Shown piece by piece: positions 1-6,435 of a DNA stretch of 7,989 nt. Below the pieces are notes generated by a model. It saw only the letters and a program-made list of their open reading frames with translations. It was not told the origin of the DNA and did not search any database. The position numbers and the translations under genes were made by a program. Source of the stretch: an uncultured Gemmatimonadota bacterium (GTDB lineage Bacteria; Gemmatimonadota; Gemmatimonadetes; Gemmatimonadales; Gemmatimonadaceae). Position 1 is the stretch's first letter, and each line of letters opens with the position of its first letter. The stretch is from positions 1 to 7,989 of the forward strand of contig CAITQY010000430.1 in NCBI GenBank assembly GCA_903894655.1, written 5' to 3'.

Positions 1-80
1 GCGCTAACAGTTGACGGCGCTAACAGTTGACGGCGCTGACAGTAAAGGGCGCTGACAGTAAAGGGCGCTGACAGTAAAGG
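1..80. repeat. Tandem array of five 16-bp units, two sequence types
   Basis: Two identical copies of GCGCTAACAGTTGACG (1-16, 17-32) are followed without spacers by three identical copies of GCGCTGACAGTAAAGG (33-48, 49-64, 65-80). A GCGC starting a sixth unit follows at 81-84, after which the similarity is lost. The two types share the GCGCT-ACAGT framework and differ at one internal base and in the last few bases. The array begins at the window edge, so its full length is unknown. It ends 35 bp before the acetyltransferase start codon, which makes a regulatory role or copy-number-variable spacing possible. The copies within each type are perfect, which suggests recent duplication. Confidence 0.95.
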
Positions 81-94
81 GCGCGATGTATACA
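68..94 (+). promoter_or_regulatory. Possible promoter of the acetyltransferase gene
   Basis: A CTGACA (68-73, 5 of 6 to the sigma-70 -35 box) lies in the last repeat unit. A TATACA (89-94) sits inside the palindrome TGTATACA (87-94) and could be the -10 box. The spacer is only 15 bp, shorter than the usual 16-18. Every second-type repeat carries the same CTGACA, so the array would be a row of -35-like elements. This is a weak inference, because promoter consensus in this lineage is not certain. Confidence 0.25.
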
Positions 95-115
95 CGGTGG
101 GGATTCTCCTAGATC

Positions 116-691
116 ATGACGAACACCGCCATTGACGACGGCCCTGAGGGTGCGCCCTCGATCCGGAACGCCACTGCGGCCGACGCCGAGGCGTTGTCGG
201 CGTTTGCGGCGAAGGTATTCCGTGATACGTTTGCGCCCGACAACGACCCGATGGACATGGATGCGTATCTGAGCGACGCCTTCACGCCGGAGAAGCAGGC
301 GGAGGAGATCGCCGATGGGTCATGCGTCTGTCTGATCGCTGAGGTCGGCGAGACACTGGCGGGATATGCGCTCCTGCGCATTGAGGCGCCCGACCAGGGC
401 GACCCGTCGGTGGCGCGGTCGGTGGAGCTGCAGCGCTTCTACGTGGACCACGCCTGGCACGGGCGGGGCGTAGCGCCGGCGTTAATGACGGCGTGCATCG
501 ACACCGCGCGCGCGCGCGCTGGTGCGACCATGTGGCTCGGCGTGTGGGAGCGCAATGCGCGGGCCATCCGCTTTTACCAGAAGCACGGATTCGTCGATAT
601 TGGCTCGAAGGAGTTCCGGCTCGGCACTGACCTGCAGACCGACCGCGTCATGTCGCGGTCGGTCCGTGAAACTGACGCCGCGACCGCTTAA
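116..691 (+). CDS. GNAT-family N-acetyltransferase (PaiA-like)
   Basis: This 191-residue cytoplasmic enzyme is predicted to transfer acetyl from acetyl-CoA to an amine. It has the GNAT fold: a beta strand and helix at about residues 14-37, motif A at about 103-125 (ELQRFYV, then HGRGVAPALM) and motif B at about 141-160 (LGVWERNARAIRFYQKHGF). In the pyrophosphate-binding Q/R-x-x-G-x-G/A loop the first position is His115, with Gly118 and Ala120 kept. The segment DAFTPEKQAEEI (54-65) and the overall layout resemble the spermidine/spermine acetyltransferase PaiA, but the substrate cannot be read from sequence. ATG at 116 is the first start in frame after the repeat array. A GGGGA at 99-103 is a weak ribosome site. 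The stop shares TTAA with the converging cytochrome gene. Codons 130-135 contain a 15-base alternating CG run (505-519). Confidence 0.9.
   Translation: MTNTAIDDGPEGAPSIRNATAADAEALSAFAAKVFRDTFAPDNDPMDMDAYLSDAFTPEKQAEEIADGSCVCLIAEVGETLAGYALLRIEAPDQGDPSVARSVELQRFYVDHAWHGRGVAPALMTACIDTARARAGATMWLGVWERNARAIRFYQKHGFVDIGSKEFRLGTDLQTDRVMSRSVRETDAATA
637..664. terminator. 11-bp hairpin inside the 3' end of the acetyltransferase gene, candidate terminator for the cytochrome gene
   Basis: GACCGACCGCG (637-647) and CGCGGTCGGTC (654-664) are perfect inverted repeats around a 6-base loop. The hairpin lies in the last codons of the acetyltransferase but only 24 bases downstream of the cytochrome stop on the minus strand, where a terminator would be expected. 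Neither side has a T tract, so it would act as a GC-rich hairpin or pause site rather than a classical intrinsic terminator. The structure is seen directly; termination is inferred. Confidence 0.5.
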
Positions 692-1263
692 CCGCGCTTG
701 CGCTGGGGGACCGGGGCGGTCGGCACGTCCATCTCGGTCGTCAGGTGGCCCGCACCGCGGTGGCACATCACACACGTCGTCTTCGGACGCGGATCGTCGA
801 GCTCCTTCACCTTGGCGATGTACTTCGCGTCGATGTCGCGCTGCATCTTGATCATCTGCATGGCGATGATCTTGTCCTTGCGCGCGTCGCTGGCGTAATC
901 CTGGTTGTCCATGTGACAGCCGGTGCAATTGATGCCCAGGCCGCGACCGAACTGTTCGTCCATCATGGTGACGAACTCCTTTGCCGGCATCGTCTTGTGC
1001 AGCTTCACATTCTTGAACACGGTGCCTGCCGGCTCGTTCTCGCGGCCCACGAGCGTCGCCATCAGTGCGGCCACGGCTTCACGGCGCAGCGTATCGAGCT
1101 TCATGGGCGTGGGGGGGACTCGACGCGGGCCCTGCGGACGCGGGGCCGCACCGTCCGCCGAGGCGATGGGACGTGCTTCCTGAACAGCGCCTTCCCGGGC
1201 GCCGCGGGCACAGGCAACGGCCGATCCCACCAGTATCACCGACATCACGACCCACGAACGCAT
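688..1263 (-). CDS. Diheme c-type cytochrome lipoprotein, reaction-centre cytochrome subunit-like (CytoC_RC)
   Basis: The 191-residue protein carries two covalent-heme motifs, CTGCH (Cys113, Cys116, His117) and CVMCH (Cys164, Cys167, His168). The stretch from FKNVKLHKTMPAKEF (83-97) through GLGINCTGCH, then a Met-rich helix (IIAMQMIKMQ, 132-141) and CVMCHRGAGH, matches the pattern of the photosynthetic reaction-centre cytochrome c subunit family (PF02276). The Met residues are candidate sixth heme ligands. The N terminus is a short hydrophobic signal ending SAVAC (Cys18), a plausible but non-ideal lipobox with Ala at -3, so a lipid-anchored electron carrier outside the inner membrane is likely. 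Residues 20-53 form an Ala/Pro/Arg-rich linker. ATG at 1263 is chosen because it opens the signal sequence and has GGAGG four bases upstream (1268-1272). The open frame upstream of it is antisense to the SET gene. The true redox partner is unknown. Confidence 0.9.
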   Translation of the reverse strand: MRSWVVMSVILVGSAVACARGAREGAVQEARPIASADGAAPRPQGPRRVPPTPMKLDTLRREAVAALMATLVGRENEPAGTVFKNVKLHKTMPAKEFVTMMDEQFGRGLGINCTGCHMDNQDYASDARKDKIIAMQMIKMQRDIDAKYIAKVKELDDPRPKTTCVMCHRGAGHLTTEMDVPTAPVPQRKRG

Positions 1264-1309
1264 ACGGCCTCCAAGGCTCCACGCGAAGTTCACACCACTG
1301 AGCACCGTA

Positions 1310-1315
1310 AATATA
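1310..1315 (-). promoter_or_regulatory. Possible -10 element of the cytochrome gene
   Basis: On the minus strand this reads TATATT, one base from TATAAT. It sits in an AT-rich patch (CGTAAATATACG on the plus strand) in the otherwise GC-rich 89-bp gap between the SET gene stop and the cytochrome start. It would place the transcript start about 40 bases before the ATG. No recognisable -35 box lies at the right distance. Confidence 0.25.
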
Positions 1316-1352
1316 CGTAGTCGTGAGCCGAGCCGCTCGCGGTTCAGGGGAG

Positions 1353-1808
1353 CTATCGCTTCTTGGCGAGGATCGTGCCGCGGCAGGTGATCGCGCCGCA
1401 GCCGCAGGGGAACCGCTTCTTGGCGGCTGGTGTGTGGCGCTCCGGCAGGATGTAGGCGTAGTCGTACACCAGCTCCTCGCCCACCTCGATCTCGTGGATC
1501 GCGTCGATCCAAATGCGGCCATCGTCGATCACCGCATCGCAGTTCGGGGCGCAGGAATGATTGAGAAACCGCGCCTCGTTGCCATCGACTGCGGCGTCGA
1601 CCACCACCTCGTCGTCGATCGCGAACAAATAGGTATGGTGACGCTCCCCGATCACGTCGGGGTAGCGTGCTTCGGCCGCTTCCGGTGTGAGCCGCTCGCC
1701 GGCGTACTCGATAATGCGGGTGCCGGCGGCGATTGGGCGGGTCGCGTAGCCCCCGAAACCCTGAATCGGGGAGTGCCGGACCTCAAATGGAAGTGATGTA
1801 TCGGTCAT
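1353..1808 (-). CDS. SET-domain protein with post-SET zinc motif (putative protein-lysine methyltransferase)
   Basis: The 151-residue protein is almost entirely a SET domain, which transfers a methyl group from S-adenosylmethionine to protein lysine in characterised members. Visible motifs are HSPIQGFGGYA (12-22, the G-x-G SAM loop), the signature RFLNHSCAPNC (80-90, with Asn83 and His84 in the cofactor site), and GEELVYDY (110-117), which carries the conserved catalytic-site tyrosines. The tail CGCGAITCRG (135-144) supplies Cys135, Cys137 and Cys142, which with Cys90 fit the post-SET zinc site that closes the lysine channel. There is no signal peptide or extra domain, so it should be cytoplasmic. 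The start is ATG at 1808. The minus-strand AGAGGTGAG (1822-1830) is a good Shine-Dalgarno match but sits 13 bases away. The gene diverges from the helicase and lies 89 bp upstream of the cytochrome. The substrate is unknown. Confidence 0.93.
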   Translation of the reverse strand: MTDTSLPFEVRHSPIQGFGGYATRPIAAGTRIIEYAGERLTPEAAEARYPDVIGERHHTYLFAIDDEVVVDAAVDGNEARFLNHSCAPNCDAVIDDGRIWIDAIHEIEVGEELVYDYAYILPERHTPAAKKRFPCGCGAITCRGTILAKKR

Positions 1809-1821
1809 GATGACTGACAAT

Positions 1822-1830
1822 CTCACCTCT
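1822..1830 (-). promoter_or_regulatory. Ribosome binding site of the SET gene, unusually distant
   Basis: On the minus strand this reads AGAGGTGAG, with the GAGGTGA core complementary to the 16S tail. It is 13 bases from the chosen ATG, longer than the usual 5-9. In-frame GTG or TTG codons lie in or beside it but fit worse, so the ATG at 1808 remains the best start. Confidence 0.55.
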
Positions 1831-1899
1831 TTCACCCACCGAATCCACATCTCGGTAGCGGAATAGGATAGATTTCGGATCTCAAAGGAGACTTGACAT

Positions 1900-3669
1900 A
1901 TGAAACAGCCGGACGAGCGCGATGTCGCCGCACGGAACAGCGAGCGCGACGTCAGCGAAACCGGATTCGCGGCTCTCGGACTCGACCCCCGCATTGCCTC
2001 GGCGCTAGCTGCGCTGGGCTACGAAGAACCGACGCCTGTTCAGCGTGCCGCGATTCCGCCACTGCTGGAAGGACGCGATGTGTTGGCCCAAGCGGCCACC
2101 GGTACCGGCAAAACCGCGGCGTTTGCGCTGCCGCTGCTGAGCCGCGTGAATACGAGTGCCAAGGGCGCGGAGCGCACGTCGGCGCTGATCCTCGTGCCGA
2201 CGCGCGAACTCGCGATGCAGGTGGCGGAAGCGGTCCATCGGTACGGTAAGCCGATGGGCGTCAGCGCCTTGGCCGTGTACGGCGGCTCCTCCATGGAGAT
2301 GCAGGTGCGCGCCCTCAAGCGCGGGGTCGACGTGGTGATCGCGACGCCGGGACGCGCGCTCGATCACATCCGTCGCCACACGCTCCAGATGACGTCGCTC
2401 AAGACGGTCGTGCTGGACGAGGCCGACGAGATGCTCGACATGGGCTTCGCGGAAGATCTCGAGGCGATTCTCGAGGCGACGCCGAAGTCGCGTCAGACGG
2501 CGCTCTTCTCGGCCACGCTGCCGCCGCGCATCGCCAGCATCGCGAAGCGACAGCTGCGTGATCCCGTGCTCGTCACGATCGATCGCGAAGTCGTACCCGA
2601 TGGCGAAGCGGCCCGCGTGCGGCAGGTGGCGTACATCGTCCCGCGCGCGCATAAAATGACGGCCCTCGCGCGCGTGCTCGACATCGAGCAGCCCACGAGT
2701 GCGATCGTGTTCTGCCGCACGCGCACCGAGGTGGACGAGCTCAGTGAAACGCTCATGGCGCGCGGTCTGCGCGCCGACGCGTTGCATGGTGGCTTGAGCC
2801 AGGATCAGCGCGATCGTGTGATGACGAAGTTCCGCACCAAGAAGACCGATCTGCTGATCGCGACCGACGTCGCCGCGCGCGGACTCGACGTGAAGCACGT
2901 GTCACATGTGGTGAACTTCGATGTGCCGGCCGACGCCGAGTCGTACGTGCACCGCATCGGCCGCACAGGTCGTGCTGGTCGTGAGGGTGTGGCGATCACG
3001 CTGGCCGAGCCGCGTGAGCATCGTCTGCTGCGTAACATCGAACGCATGACGAGTCAGCGCATCGAGATCGCGCAGGTGCCGACGGTCGACGATCTGCGCG
3101 CGCATCGGTTGGAGTTGGTGCGCACCACGTTGCGCGAGACCATCATGGAAGGTGGGCTCGACAAGTTCCGCAGCATCGTGGAATCACTGGCTGGTGAGTT
3201 CGACGTGATGGACATCGCCGCGGCCGCCGTGAAACTGTTCGATGCGAACGACGCGACCGACGAGCCGGATATTCCGGCGGTGCAGCCGCGCACGGACGAT
3301 CGGGCGTCGCGCGACAACAGCCGCGGTCGTGACGGTGCCGGTGCCCGTGAAGGTGGCCGTCCGAGTCGCGGTGGCGAAGACGAAGCGCCGCGTGGAGCCA
3401 AGGCCGCCAAGCGGTCGAAGCCCGAGTGGAGCGTGGCGCGGTTGTGGGTCGGTGCCGGTCGCAAGCTCAAGATGCGTCCGGGCGATCTCGTGGGCGCGAT
3501 TGCCAACGAGGTCGGGATAGACGCCAGCGTGATCGGCGCCATCCAGATCGCTGATGGCTACAGTACGGTCGAGGTGCCGGAGGAGATCGCCGAGGATATC
3601 ATCACGGCGCTGCGGAACACGACGATCAAGGGCAAGAAGGTGTTGGTGCGCCGCGACCGCATGCGGTAA
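1900..3669 (+). CDS. deaD: DEAD-box ATP-dependent RNA helicase, DeaD/CsdA type
   Basis: The 589-residue enzyme unwinds or remodels RNA, and family members act in ribosome assembly, cold adaptation and mRNA turnover. All core motifs are visible: Q motif with GYEEPTPVQ (40-48), Walker A AATGTGKT (65-72), PTRELA (100-105), TPGR (149-152), DEAD (173-176), SAT (204-206), AIVFCRTR (268-275), ATDVAARGLD (321-330) and HRIGRTGRAG (351-360). A disordered Arg/Gly-rich linker spans about 462-507. Residues 509-585 (WSVARLWVGAGRKLKMRPGD and onward, ending KGKKVLVRRDR) form a DbpA/CsdA-type RNA-binding domain. E. coli DeaD is of similar size (about 629). ATG at 1900 has AAGGAG (1885-1890) nine bases upstream. 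It is transcribed alone, divergent from the SET gene and converging on the amidase. The linker and DbpA-like tail favour DeaD over RhlE; assignment to a single orthologue is inferred. Confidence 0.95.
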   Translation: MKQPDERDVAARNSERDVSETGFAALGLDPRIASALAALGYEEPTPVQRAAIPPLLEGRDVLAQAATGTGKTAAFALPLLSRVNTSAKGAERTSALILVPTRELAMQVAEAVHRYGKPMGVSALAVYGGSSMEMQVRALKRGVDVVIATPGRALDHIRRHTLQMTSLKTVVLDEADEMLDMGFAEDLEAILEATPKSRQTALFSATLPPRIASIAKRQLRDPVLVTIDREVVPDGEAARVRQVAYIVPRAHKMTALARVLDIEQPTSAIVFCRTRTEVDELSETLMARGLRADALHGGLSQDQRDRVMTKFRTKKTDLLIATDVAARGLDVKHVSHVVNFDVPADAESYVHRIGRTGRAGREGVAITLAEPREHRLLRNIERMTSQRIEIAQVPTVDDLRAHRLELVRTTLRETIMEGGLDKFRSIVESLAGEFDVMDIAAAAVKLFDANDATDEPDIPAVQPRTDDRASRDNSRGRDGAGAREGGRPSRGGEDEAPRGAKAAKRSKPEWSVARLWVGAGRKLKMRPGDLVGAIANEVGIDASVIGAIQIADGYSTVEVPEEIAEDIITALRNTTIKGKKVLVRRDRMR

Positions 3670-3689
3670 CACACCGGCACCACCGTTGG

Positions 3690-3725
3690 GCCATCCGTCG
3701 GCGCTTAGCGCGGCAGACGGATGGC
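3690..3725. terminator. Bidirectional hairpin between helicase and amidase genes
   Basis: GCCATCCGTC (3690-3699) and GACGGATGGC (3716-3725) are perfect 10-bp inverted repeats. Between them GCGC-TTA-GCGC (3701-3711) can form an inner stem, and its TTA is the amidase stop codon read on the minus strand. The hairpin starts 20 bases after the helicase stop. No T tract follows on either strand. Its position between convergent genes supports a shared terminator, with the amidase's last codons in the right arm. Confidence 0.7.
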
Positions 3726-5393
3726 ATCGCCGGCCAAGGCCGGTGTGAAGCGCGGCCGGCGGCGGGCCGCCGTGGCCTGCTCGAAGCTGTAGGCCAGTGC
3801 AATGAGCTTCGGTTCGCTCCACGCGGCCCCGAGAAACGAGAGGCCGATGGGCAGGCGGTTATCGCTGAACCCTGCCGGCACGGTGAGATCAGGAAAGCCG
3901 GTGAGGTTGGCGATGTTGTTGGCATCGGGCGCGGATGGCCCGCTGTGCGACACGCCGATGGGGTCCGACCGGTCGGACTTGGGCGGATACACAATCGCAT
4001 CGAGCCGATCGGCATCCAGCATGCCTTGCACCACCTCGCGCATCATCGGCAGCGCATGGTCGTGCACCGACCGGTAGCGGTAGCTGTCCATGCTACCGCT
4101 GGAGGCTTCCGCGACAAAGCGTGACCAGCGGGAGGCGTTCGGCCCGGTGTCGTCGTCGCCCAGCGACGGGATGGCGCGGGCGCGCTGCAGCATCTGCGCG
4201 AGCGTTTTCGGATAGGCCGCCGGTGTGTCCTTGAGATACGCCGCGATCTGCACCGGAAATTCGGGAAAGCGGACGGCGTTGTACCACGCATCGCGCGCGT
4301 TCAGCATCCACGGTGGAAAGCGCACGTCCACGATGGTGGCCCCGGCCTGTCGCATCGCCTCGAGCGCGGCCTCCACCACCCAGTCCACCTCGGCGTCGGC
4401 GCCGGTGAAGTCCCGCGCGATCCCGATCCGCGCGCCCTTGAGGGCATCGGCCCGGAGGTACGGCGTGTAATCGCGTGCGGCGTGCGTGATGCTGGCGCGG
4501 GTGGCGATGTCGGTGGTGTCCACGCCGGTGAGAACGCCAAGGGCGATGGCGATGTCGGTGACCGAGCGCGCCATCGGGCCGCCGGTATCGAACGACAGCG
4601 CCAGCGGGATGATCCCGGTGCGACTGAGCAGGCCGAGTGTGGGTTTGAGCGAGACGATGCCGTTAATGGACGCCGGGCCGCGGATGCTCCCCCCCGTGTC
4701 GGTGCCGAGTCCGAATTGCGCGAAGGCGGCCGCGATGGACGCGCCGGTGCCTCCCGACGAGCCGCCAGGGGCGTAGGCCGGATCGTGGGGATTGCGCGTC
4801 TGTCCGCCCAAAGAGCTGTACATGCCGGCTGACGCGAACTCGGACATGTTCACCTTAGCCAGCACGATCGCACCGGCGTCGCGCAGCTGCTGCACGAGCA
4901 CGGCGTCGCGCGCGGGGATGTAGCCCTTGAGCAGCACCGAGCCGCCGGTGGTGGGGAGGTCGTGGGTGTCGTAGTTGTCCTTGAGCACCACGGGAATGCC
5001 GTGCAGCGGCGAACGCCGGCCCTTGGTTTTGCGCTCGGCGTCGAGCAGTCGCGCGGTCTCAAGGGCGTTGGGGTTGAGCGCGAGTACGGCCCGGATGGCT
5101 GGCCCCTGCCGGTCGTAGGCGGCGATGCGGGCGAGATACCGGCTCACCAGTTGCACCGAGGTCAGCGTGCCGGCATCGAAGGCCGCATTGATCTCCGGGA
5201 TCGTGGCGGCGTCGAGGTCGATGACGCGTTGCGCGCTGACGGGTTGCGCGCTGACGCGTTGCGCGCTGACGCGTTGCGCCTGTACGGGCCACGCCGACGC
5301 GAGCAGCCATGCGGCGGCGAGCCAGCGCGCGTGTATCGGCATCGGCAACCGCAAGCGCATGCGCGACAGGACGTGGGCGGCAGGACGCGGCAT
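3705..5393 (-). CDS. Secreted amidase, amidase-signature family
   Basis: The 562-residue hydrolase is predicted to cleave carboxamides with the Lys-cisSer-Ser triad of the amidase-signature family. Visible residues are Lys138 (GIPVVLKDN), cis-Ser212 (APGGSSGGTG) and nucleophile Ser236 (GTDTGGSIRGPAS). The 24-residue Ser-Ser and 74-residue Lys-Ser spacings match characterised enzymes. A Sec signal peptide ends WLLASAWPVQA (29-39), so it should be periplasmic or secreted. Directly after the predicted cleavage site lie repeats of QRVSA encoded by a 15-bp tandem repeat. The start is uncertain: ATGs at 5393, 5360 and 5342 all keep the signal peptide, one at 5435 is also in frame, and none has a clear ribosome site. 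The gene follows the dehydrogenase on the same strand after 58 bp, probably in one operon. The substrate cannot be named, and GatA is unlikely because of the signal peptide and lack of partner subunits. Confidence 0.9.
   Translation of the reverse strand: MPRPAAHVLSRMRLRLPMPIHARWLAAAWLLASAWPVQAQRVSAQRVSAQPVSAQRVIDLDAATIPEINAAFDAGTLTSVQLVSRYLARIAAYDRQGPAIRAVLALNPNALETARLLDAERKTKGRRSPLHGIPVVLKDNYDTHDLPTTGGSVLLKGYIPARDAVLVQQLRDAGAIVLAKVNMSEFASAGMYSSLGGQTRNPHDPAYAPGGSSGGTGASIAAAFAQFGLGTDTGGSIRGPASINGIVSLKPTLGLLSRTGIIPLALSFDTGGPMARSVTDIAIALGVLTGVDTTDIATRASITHAARDYTPYLRADALKGARIGIARDFTGADAEVDWVVEAALEAMRQAGATIVDVRFPPWMLNARDAWYNAVRFPEFPVQIAAYLKDTPAAYPKTLAQMLQRARAIPSLGDDDTGPNASRWSRFVAEASSGSMDSYRYRSVHDHALPMMREVVQGMLDADRLDAIVYPPKSDRSDPIGVSHSGPSAPDANNIANLTGFPDLTVPAGFSDNRLPIGLSFLGAAWSEPKLIALAYSFEQATAARRRPRFTPALAGDAIRLPR
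5224..5280 (-). repeat. 15-bp tandem repeat in the amidase gene
   Basis: On the plus strand ACGCGTTGCGCGCTG occurs at 5224-5238, 5239-5253 (one mismatch, GGG for GCG) and 5254-5268, followed by a 12-base partial copy at 5269-5280 that differs at its last base. On the coding strand it gives repeats of QRVSA with one QPVSA, at about residues 40-57, immediately after the signal peptidase site. The 15-bp length keeps the frame, so copy changes would lengthen or shorten the mature N terminus without breaking the enzyme. Confidence 0.95.
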
Positions 5394-5451
5394 GAGAAGG
5401 TCTGGTGACGGTGGTGGGAACGGCGACGGTGACATCGGCGGCGCCGGGTGC

Positions 5452-6435
5452 TCAGTAGCCGGCGGCAAGGTCCACCGGATTCCGCAGTGGATCGCCACGC
5501 TGAAACCGGACGAGGTTGTCGCGGAAGAGCGCCGCGACCTCATCCCAGTGCGAGGCGCGAAAGCCGGCGCTGTGGGGGGTGAGTACGACGTTGGGCGTGG
5601 TCCACAGCGGATGATCCGCGGCGAGCGGCTCGTGATCGAACACGTCGAGTACGGCGCCGCCTAAGTGCCCGCTGTGCAGCGCCGCCTGCATGGCGTGGCC
5701 GTCCACGATGCCGGCGCGCGCCACATTGACCAGCACCGCGCCGCGGTTGAGCCGCGCCAGTTGCGGCGCACCGATCAGATGCTGTGTGTGCGCCGTGCCC
5801 GGTGCCGACAGCACCACTACATCGCAGTTGGTGAGCGCCTCATCGAGATGGTCGGCGCCGACCACGGCATCCACGTATGGGGGACGCTCGCGGTCGGGAT
5901 GGCGACGCACGCCGGTGACGTGCATGCCGAAGGCGTGTGCTCGCTTGGCGACCTCGAGCCCGATCGTACCCAGCCCCACAATGGTCATGCGCTGGCCGTG
6001 GAGCATCCACGGCCAGTGTATCGACAGTTCGTGCTGAATCCACTGCTGCTCGTGTTGCGCCCGCAGCGTGCGGTCGAAGCGCCGCGACAGCTGAAGCACG
6101 CCACCCATCACATGCTCGGCAATCGGGATGGCCTGCACCCCGCGCGAGTTCGTGAGCTGCACCCCCGCCTCGGCCAGCTCGGCGAGCGGGAGCAGTCCCC
6201 CTACTGCCGACGCCGACGAATGCACCCAGCGCAGCCGTGGCGCGGTGGCGATCATCGCCGGGGCGAGCGTGGCGGCGAAGCAGACGTCCACATCGACGAT
6301 CGCGCGGCCGGCCTCCTCGAGGGTGCGGGCGCGCACGAACTCCACCTCGGGGAAGGCCACGGCGAGGGCGTCAGCCTGGTCGTCGGGAATGGACCACGCC
6401 TGCACCGGCCACTGAATGAAGATCAGGACTTTCAT
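5452..6435 (-). CDS. D-2-hydroxyacid dehydrogenase, NAD(P)-dependent
   Basis: The 327-residue cytoplasmic oxidoreductase is predicted to interconvert a D-2-hydroxyacid and a 2-oxoacid. The catalytic domain flanks a Rossmann domain with GLGTIG (154-159). The family triad is visible: Arg240 (NVARAGIVD), Glu269 (DVFDHEPL) and His288 (TPHSAG). The residues after the second beta strand, GVRRHPDR (175-182), are basic, which fits NADP better than NAD, but this is only suggestive. ATG at 6435 is preferred to the in-frame TTG at 6444 because the preceding gene remnant ends in a TGA overlapping this ATG (ATGA), a translationally coupled arrangement. The amidase follows 58 bp downstream on the same strand. 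The class includes glyoxylate, hydroxypyruvate and phosphoglycerate dehydrogenases; the exact substrate is not readable. Confidence 0.92.
   Translation of the reverse strand: MKVLIFIQWPVQAWSIPDDQADALAVAFPEVEFVRARTLEEAGRAIVDVDVCFAATLAPAMIATAPRLRWVHSSASAVGGLLPLAELAEAGVQLTNSRGVQAIPIAEHVMGGVLQLSRRFDRTLRAQHEQQWIQHELSIHWPWMLHGQRMTIVGLGTIGLEVAKRAHAFGMHVTGVRRHPDRERPPYVDAVVGADHLDEALTNCDVVVLSAPGTAHTQHLIGAPQLARLNRGAVLVNVARAGIVDGHAMQAALHSGHLGGAVLDVFDHEPLAADHPLWTTPNVVLTPHSAGFRASHWDEVAALFRDNLVRFQRGDPLRNPVDLAAGY

Noticed and set aside
1..80. Short repeats resembling a CRISPR array
   Set aside because: The units are 16 bp and directly abutting, with no spacers and no cas genes nearby.
505..519. 15-base alternating CG run as a Z-DNA or regulatory element
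   Set aside because: It encodes an Ala/Arg helix segment inside the acetyltransferase. In a genome of this GC content such a run needs no further explanation.
1264..1512. N-terminal extension of the cytochrome frame into the SET gene
   Set aside because: The extension is antisense-free but same-strand sequence already used by the SET gene in another frame. The ATG at 1263 opens a signal sequence and has a good ribosome site.
2005..2898. Long minus-strand open frame of 297 codons
   Set aside because: It is fully antisense to the helicase core motifs, with Arg/His-rich composition and no recognisable domain.
1353..3669. Helicase plus methyltransferase as an anti-phage defence module
   Set aside because: The helicase is an ordinary DeaD-type RNA helicase and the SET protein targets protein lysine. 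The genes are divergent, and no nuclease, protease or mobile-element gene accompanies them.
3731..3775. GC-rich inverted repeats as a second terminator
   Set aside because: They lie within amidase C-terminal codons and are short and overlapping. The 3690-3725 hairpin is longer and better placed.
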